A model generated the notes under the pieces. It saw nothing but the letters and a program-made list of their open reading frames with translations. It did not search any database and was not told the origin of the DNA. A DNA stretch of 64,000 nucleotides from an uncultured Tateyamaria sp. (lineage in GTDB: Bacteria; Pseudomonadota; Alphaproteobacteria; Rhodobacterales; Rhodobacteraceae). Location: contig NZ_CANNDO010000002.1 of NCBI RefSeq assembly GCF_947503385.1, positions 558,001 to 622,000 of the forward strand, written 5' to 3'. The position numbers and the translations under genes are program-made. This document shows positions 1-8,504 of this stretch, piece after piece (the stretch's first letter is position 1; every line of letters starts with the position of its first letter).

Positions 1-101
1 TCCTGCCCATGCAGCCCGTCATGGGCTTGCGCGAACCCCACCCACAGGCTGAGCGCCGCAGCGGTCAACAAGACGACCAAGCGGGTCGCGATCTGTTTCA
101 T
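1..101 (-). CDS. Exported protein, N-terminus only (runs off window)
   Basis: Only the first 33 or so residues lie in the window. They read as a clean Sec signal peptide: MKQIATR, then a hydrophobic core (LVVLLTAAALSLWVGF) and an AQA cleavage site, followed by HDGLHG. I chose the ATG at 101 over one at 110, because a GGGG purine run sits 9 nt upstream of 101 but would touch the 110 codon. The mature protein is outside the window, so no family can be named. It is transcribed away from tRNA-Gly. Confidence 0.6.
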   Translation of the reverse strand, partial: MKQIATRLVVLLTAAALSLWVGFAQAHDGLHGQ

Positions 102-228
102 CCGTGCCATCCCCATTCAACGCGGCGCATGTCGCTTTCCGTCGCGTGAGCGCGCTATTTTTTGACTGCCCCCATTTTTCCTCTTGCAGCCAGCCCGCGA
201 GATAAGTATCTGACCCCCACCCAAGGAA

Positions 229-303
229 GCGGGCGTAGCTCAGGGGTAGAGCATAACCTTGCCAAGGTTAGGGTCGGGCGTTCGAATCGCCTCGCCCGCT
301 CCA
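229..303 (+). tRNA. tRNA-Gly (anticodon GCC)
   Basis: A complete cloverleaf can be folded. The acceptor stem GCGGGCG pairs with CGCCCGC (293-299). The D arm starts GCTCAGGGGTAGAGC. The anticodon stem AACC/GGTT encloses loop TTGCCAA with anticodon GCC. The T loop is TTCGAAT, the discriminator is U at 300, and CCA is encoded at 301-303. It reads GGC and GGT glycine codons. It stands alone between a minus-strand gene and hisB. Confidence 0.96.
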
Positions 304-482
304 ATTTCTCCTCTTCGGAGAAGGACTGACAGGGTCGCCAACGGGCGGCCCTTCGTCGTTTCGGGGACCATGTGTGCCCACTGTGCTGCAAAACCACGCT
401 TTGCGCTTCACGCTGCACTGGCCCTTGGCCCACAGGCCCCTGCCCCCTATAGAAGCGCGGAACGATTGCAGGAGCCTGCCCC

Positions 483-1070
483 ATGCGCAGCCACACCATC
501 ACGCGCACCACCGCCGAGACGGACATATCGGTCGAACTGAACCTCGACGGGACCGGACGCTATGACAACCAGACCGGTGTCGGTTTTTTTGACCACATGC
601 TGGACCAGTTGGCGCGTCATGCCCTTATCGACATGACGGTGCGGTGCGCGGGTGATCTGCACATTGACGACCATCACACGGTCGAGGATGTGGGCATTGC
701 CATTGGTCAGGCATTGACTGCCGCGATGGGCGACAAGACGGGCATCCGCCGCTATGGATCGTGCCTGCTGCCGATGGATGACGCGCTGGTGCGTGCGGCA
801 CTCGATCTGTCGGGCCGACCCTTCCTTGTGTGGAACGTGGACATGCCGACGCACAAGATCGGAACCTTTGACACGGAACTGGTGCGCGAATTCTTTCAGG
901 CGCTCAGCACCCATGGTGGCATCACGTTGCACGTGGACATGCTCCACGGGTTGAATGCGCACCACATAGCCGAGGCCGCCTTCAAGGCGGTGGCACGCGC
1001 CCTGCGCGACGCGCTGGAGGTGGACCCGCGACGCGCCGATGCGATCCCGTCGACCAAGGGCGCTCTATGA
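483..1070 (+). CDS. hisB: Imidazoleglycerol-phosphate dehydratase HisB
   Basis: Catalyses dehydration of imidazoleglycerol phosphate to imidazoleacetol phosphate in histidine synthesis, in the cytoplasm. The 195 residues match the monofunctional enzyme length; no phosphatase domain is fused. The two metal-binding HHxxE-type motifs are visible as DDHHTVED (about 62-69) and NAHHIAEA (about 158-165), with [13 protein letters not shown] near 35-47. The stop overlaps the hisH start by 4 nt (ATGA at 1067-1070), so the pair is translationally coupled. Confidence 0.97.
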   Translation: MRSHTITRTTAETDISVELNLDGTGRYDNQTGVGFFDHMLDQLARHALIDMTVRCAGDLHIDDHHTVEDVGIAIGQALTAAMGDKTGIRRYGSCLLPMDDALVRAALDLSGRPFLVWNVDMPTHKIGTFDTELVREFFQALSTHGGITLHVDMLHGLNAHHIAEAAFKAVARALRDALEVDPRRADAIPSTKGAL

Positions 1071-1708
1071 GCCTCACGGTCCTGATCGACTACGAAAGCG
1101 GCAATCTGCATTCGGCCCAGAAGGCGTTTGAACGCATGGCTTTGGACGCGGATGCGGGCGACGTGGTTGTCACTGCGGACGCCGATCTGGTGGCGCGGGC
1201 TGACCGGATCGTGTTGCCGGGCGACGGGGCCTTTCCGGCCTGCGCGGCAGCGCTGCGCGGGGCGGGCGGCATCTATGACGCGCTGCGCGAGGCCGTCGAG
1301 CAGCGCGGGCGGCCTTTCCTTGGTATCTGCGTCGGGATGCAGTTGATGGCCACGTGGGGGCGAGAATACGAGGACACGGCGGGTCTTGGCTGGATCGATG
1401 GTGACGTGGTGCGCATCACGCCCCAAGACCCTGCGCTGAAGGTCCCGCATATGGGCTGGAACGATCTGGTGATTGAAACACCGCATCCGGTGTTTGAGGG
1501 CGTGGCATCAGGCGACCACACCTATTTCGTCCACTCCTACCAGTTCCACGTGACCAACCCGGCAGAGCGTTTGGCCCATGTCGATTACGCGGGCGATGTC
1601 ACCGCCATTGTCGGGCGCGACACCATGCTGGGGATGCAGTTTCACCCGGAAAAGAGCCAGGACGTCGGCCTGCGCATGATCCGCAATTTCCTGACTTGGG
1701 CACCCTAA
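1067..1708 (+). CDS. hisH: Imidazole glycerol phosphate synthase, glutamine amidotransferase subunit HisH
   Basis: Class I glutaminase that releases ammonia for the cyclase HisF. It partners with the minus-strand HisF encoded at 2353-3114. The catalytic triad is visible: Cys88 in [11 protein letters not shown], and His193 with Glu195 in GMQFHPEKS. The oxyanion region reads PGDGAF, where many HisH have PGVGAF. Length is 213 residues, normal for the family. It overlaps hisB by 4 nt. No histidine gene follows on this strand, so the cluster is split into two opposed blocks. Confidence 0.96.
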   Translation: MSLTVLIDYESGNLHSAQKAFERMALDADAGDVVVTADADLVARADRIVLPGDGAFPACAAALRGAGGIYDALREAVEQRGRPFLGICVGMQLMATWGREYEDTAGLGWIDGDVVRITPQDPALKVPHMGWNDLVIETPHPVFEGVASGDHTYFVHSYQFHVTNPAERLAHVDYAGDVTAIVGRDTMLGMQFHPEKSQDVGLRMIRNFLTWAP

Positions 1709-2047
1709 GCGGCATTGCGCCCCGTGCACACCACACCCGGCCCATGGGACTGCGCGGCAACGCCCACGCAAACCGGGGTTGCGACGGCACCCTGCGACGT
1801 ATGACATAAGGCGCCGCCAAAATTTCGTCTGGCGGTGCTCTCGATCCCAATGCGTGCGCGCAATGGCCTCTTTTGTGGATCAGGCGTCAATAATCGGTGC
1901 ATCCGGCAGGGCAAGCGTGACAGGTGGGCCCTGCCATAACACCATGACCCTGCACAGCGGCAAAATGGCCCTCTTTGTGCGACATCAGTGCGGCGCGCTT
2001 TGCATCCGCGCGCGACTGGACCTCGAAACCGTGCAAACCGACAATAT
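1709..2047. other. Gap between hisH and hisE with no convincing gene
   Basis: Both flanking genes end here (convergent hisH and hisE). Six-frame reading gives only short ORFs with poor composition. The longest minus-strand frame (1705-2073) is rich in Arg and Cys and lacks a credible ribosome site or family motif. Two minus-strand frames around 1890-2030 read plausibly for about 20-30 residues before stops (one ends LALPDAPIIDA), so this may be a decayed gene, but I cannot identify it. No clear terminator hairpin was seen. Confidence 0.5.
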
Positions 2048-2356
2048 TCAGCCGCGCGCGTTCTTTTCCGCAATGCCAGAGGTGCCCTGCCGCCGCGCCA
2101 GTTCAGTCAGAACATCGTCCAGGGGCACGTCCCGTGCAGCAAGCATCACCAGCAGGTGATAAAGAACGTCTGCGGCCTCCGATGTGAGGGCGACCTTGTC
2201 ATCCCGGACGGCTTCTATGATCGCCTCGACCGCTTCTTCGCCAAACTTCTCGGCGCATTTTTCCGGGCCCTTGGCCAGCAATTTGGCGGTCCATGAACTG
2301 TCGGGGTCCGCCCCTTTGCGGGCAAGGATCGTGGCGTATAGGTCGTTGAGGGTCAT
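2048..2356 (-). CDS. hisE: Phosphoribosyl-ATP pyrophosphatase HisE
   Basis: Hydrolyses phosphoribosyl-ATP to phosphoribosyl-AMP, the second step of histidine synthesis. The 102 residues form the all-alpha MazG-like fold. The metal-binding signature is visible as [14 protein letters not shown] (about 36-49), followed by [14 protein letters not shown] (about 60-73). HisE is separate from HisI, as is usual in alphaproteobacteria; hisI is not in the window. Its start overlaps the hisF stop by 4 nt, so it is translated from the hisF message. Confidence 0.96.
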   Translation of the reverse strand: MTLNDLYATILARKGADPDSSWTAKLLAKGPEKCAEKFGEEAVEAIIEAVRDDKVALTSEAADVLYHLLVMLAARDVPLDDVLTELARRQGTSGIAEKNARG

Positions 2357-3114
2357 GTCAGCCTCATCGGGATGCCCGCAGCGGCCATATGCGCCTTGGC
2401 CTCGGCGATGGTGAAATCACCAAAGTGAAAAATCGAAGCAGCCAGCACCGCTGATGCGCCGCCTTTGGTCACGCCATCGACGAGGTGATCCAGCGTGCCG
2501 ACGCCACCCGATGCAATCACCGGAATGGGCACTGCGTCCGAAATGGCGCGCGTCAGTGGCAGGTTGAACCCCGCACGCGTGCCGTCGCGGTCCATGGAGG
2601 TCAGCAGGATCTCGCCCGCGCCTTTGGCGGCTGCGGTGCGCGCAAAGTCAACCGCGTCGATGCCCGTTGGCTTGCGCCCGCCATGCGTGAAAATCTCCCA
2701 ACGGCCCGGCGCAACGGTCTTGGCGTCGATGGCGCAGACGATGCACTGACTGCCAAACTGATCCGCCGCGCGCGTCAACACATCAGGGTCTGCGACAGCG
2801 GCGGAGTTGAACGACACCTTGTCGGCTCCTGCCAAAAGCAGCGCGCGCACATCAGCAACCGTGCGCACACCGCCACCCACGGTCAGCGGGATAAAGCACT
2901 GCTCGGCTGTACGCTGCACCAGATCGAACATCGTGCCGCGGTTTTCATGGGTCGCATGAATGTCGAGAAAACACAGCTCGTCCGCGCCCGCGGCGTCATA
3001 GGCGCGCGCCGCCTCGACCGGATCGCCGGCGTCGATCAGATCAACAAAGTTGACGCCCTTGACCACGCGCCCATCGGCCACGTCGAGACAAGGGATGATA
3101 CGGGTTTTCAACAT
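2353..3114 (-). CDS. hisF: Imidazole glycerol phosphate synthase, cyclase subunit HisF
   Basis: A (beta/alpha)8-barrel cyclase that uses ammonia from HisH to make imidazoleglycerol phosphate and AICAR. The start is set at 3114 ([12 protein letters not shown]). The upstream in-frame extension is basic, low in complexity and crosses an intergenic repeat. Catalytic Asp11 lies in IPCLDV and the second acid in VCAIDAK (about 130). Phosphate-binding glycines are seen in GGGVRT and ASGGVGT. Length is 253 residues, typical. It overlaps hisE by 4 nt. Confidence 0.97.
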   Translation of the reverse strand: MLKTRIIPCLDVADGRVVKGVNFVDLIDAGDPVEAARAYDAAGADELCFLDIHATHENRGTMFDLVQRTAEQCFIPLTVGGGVRTVADVRALLLAGADKVSFNSAAVADPDVLTRAADQFGSQCIVCAIDAKTVAPGRWEIFTHGGRKPTGIDAVDFARTAAAKGAGEILLTSMDRDGTRAGFNLPLTRAISDAVPIPVIASGGVGTLDHLVDGVTKGGASAVLAASIFHFGDFTIAEAKAHMAAAGIPMRLT

Positions 3115-3141
3115 GGGGGTGGGTGTAGTGCGCTTTGCACG

Positions 3142-3204
3142 CCGGGGAAAGGGGCTCTGCCCCTCGGCCTGCGGCCTCACCCCGGGATTTTTCGGGACAG
3201 AGAC
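3142..3204. repeat. Roseobacter-type intergenic repeat, copy 1
   Basis: A non-coding element with two small hairpins (GGGGCTCTGCCCC at 3151-3163, then GGCCTGCGGCC) and the end CCCGGGATTTTTCGGGACAG followed by AGAC. The GATTTTT...GGGACAGAGAC end recurs in inverse orientation at 39171-39212 and 42511-42550. It lies upstream of hisF and in front of the DUF302 gene. Confidence 0.6.
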
Positions 3205-3295
3205 ATGGGAGGACCGCCGCCTATCACGCAAAGGTGTGTGGGCCTTGGACCGGGCTCATGCAAAGTCGAACAGGTTACAAGACGGAGGACAGGAT

Positions 3296-3748
3296 ATGCG
3301 AATTGTATTTGGGTGGATTTTGATGATGGCAATGGCAGGCGCGGCGATGGCGGGTGACAACGGGATCATCCGCAAGCAGGCAGCCGGTGGCGTGGCCGAA
3401 ACCGTGGACGCGCTGGCAAGCGCCATGGAAGGCGCCGGCATCACCGTCTTTGCGCGGGTGGATCATGGCGCTGGCGCGCAGTCCATCGGCGAAGATATCG
3501 GTGCCTCGCAGCTCTTGATCTTTGGCAACCCCAAGGTCGGCACGCCCGCCATGAAAGACGACCCGGTGGCGGGTCTGTTCCTGCCGCTCAAAGTGCTGGT
3601 GTTCGAAGATGGCACCGGCAAGACGATGATTGCCTACGAAGACCCCAAGGCAATGCTGGAGAAACTGGGCGGCGTGTCCGAAGACGCGGCCTATCTGAAC
3701 GTGATGACGGGTGCGCTGGCCAAGTTCACGGACGGCGTGGCGCAGTAG
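3296..3748 (+). CDS. DUF302 family exported protein
   Basis: A 150-residue protein with an N-terminal signal peptide (MRIVFGWILMMAMAGAAMA, cleaved near residue 19). It continues as a DUF302 domain: TVDALASAMEGAGITVFARVDH, GEDIGASQLLIFGNPKVGTPAM, and KVLVFEDGTGKTMIAYEDP. The family has a small alpha/beta fold of unknown function, often periplasmic or heme/iron linked. The start has GGAGGA about 6 nt upstream. It lies head-to-head with hisF and tail-to-tail with hisA, so it interrupts the minus-strand histidine block. Confidence 0.85.
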   Translation: MRIVFGWILMMAMAGAAMAGDNGIIRKQAAGGVAETVDALASAMEGAGITVFARVDHGAGAQSIGEDIGASQLLIFGNPKVGTPAMKDDPVAGLFLPLKVLVFEDGTGKTMIAYEDPKAMLEKLGGVSEDAAYLNVMTGALAKFTDGVAQ

Positions 3749-3752
3749 CGGC

Positions 3753-3771
3753 GACGGGGTTTCACCCCGTC
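3753..3771. terminator. Hairpin between convergent DUF302 gene and hisA
   Basis: A perfect 7-bp stem, GACGGGG / CCCCGTC, with a 5-nt loop (TTTCA), sits in the 28-nt gap between the two converging stop codons. No U-tract follows on either strand, so it is at best a weak bidirectional terminator. Confidence 0.45.
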
Positions 3772-3776
3772 ACCCC

Positions 3777-4496
3777 CTACCCTTTCAGAGCGGCCAGTGC
3801 CGCCGACAGATCAATGGCGCCATCATAAAGGGCACGGCCCGAGATCGCGCCCGCGATCACGCCTGTGGCCTTGAGGTTCGTCAGATCGTCCAACGACGAT
3901 ACACCACCGGATGCAATGACGGGGATGTCCACCGCGCGCGCCAGCGCCTCGGTGGCGGCCACGTTTGGCCCCCCCATAGCGCCGTCGCGGTTGATGTCGG
4001 TGTAAATGATGGCCGCCACGCCCGCATCCTCGAATGACTTGGCAAGATCGGTTGCGTCCACATCCGTCTCTTCGGCCCAGCCCTTGGTGGCCACGCGGCC
4101 CCCACGGGCATCAATGCCCACCGCCACATGTCCCGGGAAAGCCCGCGCCGCGTCGCGCACGAGGTCGGGGTTTTCAACCGCCACCGTGCCCAGGATCACA
4201 CGGGCAAGGCCCTTGTCCAACCACGCCTCGATTGTGGCCATATCGCGGATACCACCCCCCAGTTGCGCAGGCACATCGCAAGCCGCAAGAATAGCCTCCA
4301 CCGGAGCAGCGTTCACCGGCGTTCCGGCAAAGGCCCCGTTGAGATCGACCAGATGCAACCATTCGCATCCCGCCTCCACAAAGCTGCGCGCCTGCGCGGC
4401 GGGGTCGTCGTTGAACACCGTGGCGCTGTCCATCTCGCCATGGACAAGCCGCACGGCTGCACCGTCTTTGAGGTCGATGGCGGGATAGAGGATCAT
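3777..4496 (-). CDS. hisA: ProFAR isomerase HisA
   Basis: Isomerises the aminoaldose ProFAR to the aminoketose PRFAR, the substrate of HisF/HisH. The start is set at 4496 ([12 protein letters not shown]), because the 13-residue upstream extension ([13 protein letters not shown]) is not family-like. Catalytic Asp8 lies in YPAIDL and the second Asp in [10 protein letters not shown]. The phosphate-binding loops QLGGGIRD and IASGGVSS are present. Length is 239 residues, normal. It is transcribed toward hisF but separated from it by the opposing DUF302 gene. Confidence 0.96.
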   Translation of the reverse strand: MILYPAIDLKDGAAVRLVHGEMDSATVFNDDPAAQARSFVEAGCEWLHLVDLNGAFAGTPVNAAPVEAILAACDVPAQLGGGIRDMATIEAWLDKGLARVILGTVAVENPDLVRDAARAFPGHVAVGIDARGGRVATKGWAEETDVDATDLAKSFEDAGVAAIIYTDINRDGAMGGPNVAATEALARAVDIPVIASGGVSSLDDLTNLKATGVIAGAISGRALYDGAIDLSAALAALKG

Positions 4497-4634
4497 GGGC
4501 ACGCGCCTTGTCAGGAATTGTCTCGGGCGGCACATGCCAGTCCGTCACGTCATTTGCAACGCGACCCAAGGTCATTCTTGCCATAACAGCCCGCCTTGCC
4601 CCAAGGTTTTGGCCATCATGCGGAGGAGACATAC

Positions 4635-5021
4635 ATGAAAACGCTTTTTGCAGCCACGGCGCTGGTACTTGCAGGCGCAGGTGCCGCCCTGGCCGCCGAC
4701 CCCGTCGAGGGCGTCTGGAAAACCGAAGTCGACGATGGCGCGTACGCGCATATTGCGATGAAGACGTGCGGATCGGATATCTGCGGCACAATTGCAAAGG
4801 CATTTGATGCGTCAGGCCCCATCGCATCGGACAATGTCGGCAAGCGGATCGTTTGGGACATGACACCCGAAGGCAATGGCAAATACGGTTCAGGCAAAAT
4901 CTGGCGTCCGTCCAATGACAAGGTCTATCGCTCAAAAATGACCATGAACGGCAATTCGCTCAAAGTGTCCGGCTGCATCGGCCCGATCTGCCTTGGTCAG
5001 ACCTGGACCAAGGTCAAGTAA
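4635..5021 (+). CDS. DUF2147 family exported protein (copy A)
   Basis: A 128-residue secreted protein. The signal peptide is MKTLFAATALVLAGAGAALA. The DUF2147 core follows: EGVWKTEVDDGAYAHI, a conserved CGSDICG cysteine pair, VGKRIVWDM, then KMTMNGNSLKVSGCIG ending in QTWTKV. The family is predicted to be a small periplasmic beta-barrel; its function is unknown. GGAGGAG lies 7 nt upstream of the ATG, which rules out the longer ORF start. A second copy follows at 5189. Confidence 0.88.
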   Translation: MKTLFAATALVLAGAGAALAADPVEGVWKTEVDDGAYAHIAMKTCGSDICGTIAKAFDASGPIASDNVGKRIVWDMTPEGNGKYGSGKIWRPSNDKVYRSKMTMNGNSLKVSGCIGPICLGQTWTKVK

Positions 5022-5188
5022 TCAAGCCTGAGCGCTTTTCCGCGCAAGACCGGGCCCCTTTTGGTCATGGTCTTGCGCACGCATCTTGTTCTGCGCCGAA
5101 CGGATGCAATATATCGTCCAGTCGTGCCAAGCTGGAACCGATTGTCGTCGGTTCGCGTTAGGCCCAGACACGACATGGGACGAGACTC

Positions 5189-5584
5189 ATGAAACTTCAT
5201 CACACACTTGCCGCACTGCTTGCCGGTGCACTGTCACTTGGAACATCTGCCGCTCTGGCGGCGGGTCCCGAAGGGATCTGGCGCACCGAGCCCGACCGAA
5301 AGGGTCAGGTGGCGCATGTCAAATCCACCCGGTGTGGATCAGGCTATTGCGGTACAATCGTCGAGGTGTTTGGCCCCTCCGGCGCGCCCGTCGCTGCGCC
5401 AACTGTGGGCAAGCGGGTGTTCTGGGATATGACCGGTTCAGGTTCTGTCTACGAAGGGCAGGCTTTTGTGCCCGCACACAACCGTACCTATGCGGGCAAA
5501 ATGCAGGTGCAGGGCAACCGGATGAAAGTGTCGGGCTGCCTTGGCCCCGTCTGTCAAAGCCAGACGTGGAAGCGCGTCCGCTAG
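5189..5584 (+). CDS. DUF2147 family exported protein (copy B)
   Basis: A paralogue of the gene at 4635, aligned over its whole 131 residues: signal peptide MKLHHTLAALLAGALSLGTSAALA, EGIWRTEPD, RCGSGYCGTIVEVFG, VGKRVFWDM, RMKVSGCLGPVCQSQTWKRV. All four mature cysteines are kept. The central region differs from copy A (GSVYEGQAFVPAHNRTY). It arose by tandem duplication; 167 nt separate the copies, so each may have its own promoter. Its TAG stop shares 4 bp with the stop of the converging gene. Confidence 0.88.
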   Translation: MKLHHTLAALLAGALSLGTSAALAAGPEGIWRTEPDRKGQVAHVKSTRCGSGYCGTIVEVFGPSGAPVAAPTVGKRVFWDMTGSGSVYEGQAFVPAHNRTYAGKMQVQGNRMKVSGCLGPVCQSQTWKRVR

Positions 5585-6054
5585 GGCAGCTTGGACGAGA
5601 TCACGCCGGTTGCGAAACCGCCCATGCGCAATTCGCCAAACAGGCGCTGATATTCGATCTTGGGACAGCGGTTCTGAATGACCGTGACACCCGCCGCTTC
5701 GGCCTTGGCCGTGGCGGCGGCATGTTCCACCCCGATCTGCATCCAGATCGTTCTGAGCGCGGGCAACACTGCCAGTGCTTCGTCCACAATTTCCGGCACG
5801 GCATCGGACCGGCGAAAGATGTCGACCATGTCGACCTTTGCCGTGATATCCCCCAACCCGGCCACGATTTCGCGGCCCAGCAGGGTTTGTCCTGCGTAGA
5901 CGGGGTTGACCGGATGGACTTCGAACCCTTTGAGCGACAGATAGCGCGCCACAAAATAGCTGGGCCGCACAGGGTTTGTGGACACACCCACCACCGCCAC
6001 GGACTTTGTCCGCTTTAGAACATCACGCAAATGGGCATCGGAATATTGGGTCAT
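5581..6054 (-). CDS. CoA-binding domain protein (YccU-like)
   Basis: A 157-residue single-domain Rossmann protein of the CoA_binding_2 type. The nucleotide loop is SVAVVGVSTNPVRPSYFVARYL (about 17-38), followed by VHPVNPVYAG and the late motif VIQNRCPKIEY (about 125-135). Relatives bind CoA, but no enzyme activity is established. It ends by overlapping the stop of the DUF2147 gene (CTAG at 5581-5584). Downstream of its start lies the rlmB block, on the same strand. Confidence 0.88.
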   Translation of the reverse strand: MTQYSDAHLRDVLKRTKSVAVVGVSTNPVRPSYFVARYLSLKGFEVHPVNPVYAGQTLLGREIVAGLGDITAKVDMVDIFRRSDAVPEIVDEALAVLPALRTIWMQIGVEHAAATAKAEAAGVTVIQNRCPKIEYQRLFGELRMGGFATGVISSKLP

Positions 6055-6082
6055 GCGCCACCGCTACCGCAAAGCGCCGCCA

Positions 6083-6115
6083 GAAAAAAGCGCCCCGACC
6101 ATCAAGGCGGGGCGC
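6083..6115 (-). terminator. Rho-independent terminator of the rlmB/zinc-ribbon operon
   Basis: On the minus strand, GCGCCCCG pairs with CGGGGCGC (6108-6115 with 6090-6097) around a 10-nt loop and is followed by a T run (TTTTTT, 6084-6089). It lies 137 nt past the stop of the zinc-ribbon gene. Confidence 0.75.
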
Positions 6116-6251
6116 AAGGTACGGAACGAGGGACAGTGAATGTATCTGCGGGGGTTCCAGACCCGCAGCTCATGAAAGACAGATAAGCATGTCTGCCGCT
6201 CAATAAAGACCGTCTCGCAAATCTGTGAACGCAAGGTTAAGGCGCAGGCGA

Positions 6252-6575
6252 TCAGTCGAGGATATCTTCGATGATGTCGAAGGCATCTTCGAAGATGTCG
6301 GCAAAGCGGCGCATCCTGTTTTTGCGCTTTTTGGGCTTTGGCCCCGATTTGACGCGGCCGCGCACAGCCGATGGGCGCACCAGTTCGCGGTCGCCCTGTT
6401 TCTTTTTGGGCAGCATCTTGAGGTCGTGCAGCGGAGCGCCACAGCTGGAACAGGCCAGTTCGTGCCGATCCCGCCCGGTCAAAACCAGTGCGGCGCGGGT
6501 CCCGCAATAACAGCAGGTGGCGATTTTGGTCGGATGCGCGATGTCAGCCTCCTTGGGGTCGTCTTGTGGTGGCAT
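6252..6575 (-). CDS. Small zinc-ribbon protein with basic and acidic tails
   Basis: A 107-residue conserved hypothetical. A four-cysteine zinc ribbon, CCYCG near residues 22-26 and CSSCG near 43-47, is followed by a highly basic stretch (GPKPKKRKNRMRR) and a strikingly acidic end (FADIFEDAFDIIEDILD). Such small Zn ribbons bind nucleic acid or act as protein adaptors; the exact role is unknown. The start at 6575 overlaps the end of rlmB by 32 nt in another frame. An alternative start further in cannot be excluded. Confidence 0.7.
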   Translation of the reverse strand: MPPQDDPKEADIAHPTKIATCCYCGTRAALVLTGRDRHELACSSCGAPLHDLKMLPKKKQGDRELVRPSAVRGRVKSGPKPKKRKNRMRRFADIFEDAFDIIEDILD

Positions 6576-7335
6576 ATAGGGCGACCGCCGCCGCATTTGA
6601 AACGTTGAGCGAGCCAAATCCGCCCGCTGCGTCGATGCGTACCAGCATATCGCAGGTCGCCTTGGTCTTGTCCCGCAGACCAGGGCCTTCGGCCCCCAGC
6701 ACCAGCGCCACGGGGGCATCGCGCCGCCCGTCAAGCGCATCTTCCACACTGACCTCCGCCGTGCCGTCCAGCCCAAGGACCAGATACCCCATCCCTTGCA
6801 GAGCCACGATGGCATCTGCCAGATTGCGCACCCGCAAATAGGGTTGCCGTTCCAGCGCGCCCGACGCCGTTTTGGCCAGCGCGCCGGTCTCCGGGGCGGA
6901 ATGGTGCCGAGTGCCGATCACGGCGGATGCCCCAAACACTTCGGCCGAGCGCAGGATCGCGCCCACATTGTGCGGGTCCGTCACCCGGTCGAGCAGGATC
7001 AGGCGCGGCACCTGCGCACCGATGGCCACATCGTCGAGGCTGCCCCAATCCAGCGGCCTCACCTCCAGCGCAGCACCCTGATGCACTGATCCCGGATCCA
7101 GCGGCGCAGGAAAGCGGCGCGGGTCAGCCATTTCCGGCTCCATCCCCGAGTGCGCCACCGCCTCTTCCAGCTTGCCCAACGCATTCAACGTCACAATCAG
7201 CCGCAATTTTTCGCGCTTGGGATTCATCAGCGCATCACGCACAGCGTGCAGACCAAAAAGCCAAACGGTCGTGGCCGCTTCGGCCTTTTTGGCCTGCTCT
7301 TTTGCGACCACCCATTTCGGCTTTTTCGTTGCCAT
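6544..7335 (-). CDS. rlmB: SPOUT-family 23S rRNA (guanosine-2'-O)-methyltransferase RlmB/TrmH type
   Basis: Transfers methyl from SAM to a ribose 2'-OH, most likely G2251 of 23S rRNA. After a basic leader (MATKKPKWVVAKEQAKKAEA) comes the substrate-binding domain (WLFGLHAVRDALMNP). The SPOUT knot motifs are NVGAILRSAEVFGASAVI, LVLGAEGPGL and GFGSLNVSNAAAVALY. The start was moved to 7335, past an atypical MGRAGQHG extension. The gene is 263 residues. It sits upstream of tRNA-Tyr on the opposite strand and overlaps the zinc-ribbon gene. Confidence 0.92.
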   Translation of the reverse strand: MATKKPKWVVAKEQAKKAEAATTVWLFGLHAVRDALMNPKREKLRLIVTLNALGKLEEAVAHSGMEPEMADPRRFPAPLDPGSVHQGAALEVRPLDWGSLDDVAIGAQVPRLILLDRVTDPHNVGAILRSAEVFGASAVIGTRHHSAPETGALAKTASGALERQPYLRVRNLADAIVALQGMGYLVLGLDGTAEVSVEDALDGRRDAPVALVLGAEGPGLRDKTKATCDMLVRIDAAGGFGSLNVSNAAAVALYATTRRPQGG

Positions 7336-7367
7336 GCCGTGCTGCCCCGCCCTGCCCATTTTCGCCC

Positions 7368-7396
7368 TTGACCCCTTGGGGGCCGCCCGGTAATCA
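7368..7396 (+). promoter_or_regulatory. Sigma-70-type promoter for tRNA-Tyr
   Basis: TTGACC (7368-7373) and TAATCA (7391-7396) are separated by 17 nt, on the strand of tRNA-Tyr and about 40 nt upstream of the mature 5' end. The match to consensus is partial, and the call rests on position and spacing. Confidence 0.45.
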
Positions 7397-7437
7397 CGCG
7401 CTCACGCCAAACCGGGGTTTGCCCTTATTGGCGCAGT

Positions 7438-7521
7438 GGGCGACAGGCCGCAAGGTGTGGCAGGGGACTGTAACTCCCTCGCGGAGACGCACGCCTGGTT
7501 CGATTCCAGGGTCGCCCACCA
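7438..7521 (+). tRNA. tRNA-Tyr (anticodon GTA)
   Basis: A class II tRNA with a long variable arm. Acceptor GGGCGAC (7438-7444) pairs with GTCGCCC (7511-7517). The discriminator is A and CCA is encoded (7519-7521). The anticodon loop is CTGTAAC, the variable arm contains GCG...CGC, and the T arm is CCTGG-TTCGATT-CCAGG. In this alignment the base after the acceptor stem, normally U8, is A. Confidence 0.92.
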
Positions 7522-7681
7522 CTTCTTCCGCATAAACCTGGTTCTGCACCGCAGTTTCAATCGGCGTCGGCCATCGGTGTGTCCCGTCCGTGCGACCATT
7601 GGCATACCCGATTCTGGTCTCTTGCGTATGGACACGCGGCAACCGATGCTGCGCCCCACCCGCAAAGGCACCTGGCACAAC

Positions 7682-8305
7682 ATGAAGATTTTCAACCTCA
7701 GCCTTCCCAAGACCGGAACCACCTCATTCGGCGCGATGATGCGTGGGCTTGGACATCGGGTCTGTGATGGCAATTGGAAGGATCACAAGACCAACTTTCT
7801 GATGCTGGCGGCGCACAAGCAGGATTTCGACCTGATTGATCGTGTTGCGCATGGGTTCGACGTGTTCAGCGACGCACCATTTGGCGGGACGCAGTATTAC
7901 CGTCAGGCGGCGCAAACCTTTCCCGACGCCCGATTCTTGTTGATCAAGCGCGATCCAGAGGCGTGGTGGACCTCCTTTTCAGGTATGCTGGACGCCGCTG
8001 CTGACCAGAACAACGCGCCAAAAGACGTTGAAAGCAAACTGAATATTGCCTTTGACAGTGGCAGGTACGGCTATCCACTTGTCGCCATGGACCTGTGCGC
8101 GGGCGACGCCACCAAAGCGGGCTTTTTGCGCGCAAAGGCAGCCTATGAGGCCGGGGTGGAGGCATTCTTTGCCGACAGTGACCGGTTTTGCGCGGGCACG
8201 ATGGACGCGTTTTCCAGCGGTGCATTCAATGGATTTCTGGGCATGGACGATGCGGTGGATGTCCCGCGCCTCAACAGGGCAAAGCGCCCTGCGCAGAACC
8301 AGTGA
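7682..8305 (+). CDS. Sulfotransferase-family protein
   Basis: A 207-residue protein with the P-loop-like 5'-phosphosulfate motif at the very N-terminus (LSLPKTGTTSFGAMM, about 5-19). The putative 3'-phosphate motif is FLLIKRDPEAWWTSFSGML (about 84-102). Families of this shape transfer sulfate from PAPS to carbohydrates or small molecules in the cytoplasm. The chosen start puts the P-loop in its usual place; the reading frame extends upstream through tRNA-Tyr, which cannot be coding. No strong ribosome site is visible. Substrate unknown. Confidence 0.8.
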   Translation: MKIFNLSLPKTGTTSFGAMMRGLGHRVCDGNWKDHKTNFLMLAAHKQDFDLIDRVAHGFDVFSDAPFGGTQYYRQAAQTFPDARFLLIKRDPEAWWTSFSGMLDAAADQNNAPKDVESKLNIAFDSGRYGYPLVAMDLCAGDATKAGFLRAKAAYEAGVEAFFADSDRFCAGTMDAFSSGAFNGFLGMDDAVDVPRLNRAKRPAQNQ

Positions 8306-8504
8306 CCTGATCGCGGCCACGAACGCGTCGCGCGCGACAAACGCCGGTAAAATCTCAAGAGGTCAAAGCGTTAGCCAAAGCCTGCATTCTGAAACTGCCG
8401 CATTTGGCGGACGGAAACATGCGGAAAGCTGCACCGCTTGGGCCTGAATTTGCTGCGCAATAGTGCACAATCGGCAAGCGTAAAGGAAAATTTACATTTG
8501 CAAT

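Noticed and set aside
1705-2073. 122-residue minus-strand open frame between hisH and hisE
   Set aside because: Arg- and Cys-rich composition, no ribosome site and no motif; it overlaps the hisE end in another frame.
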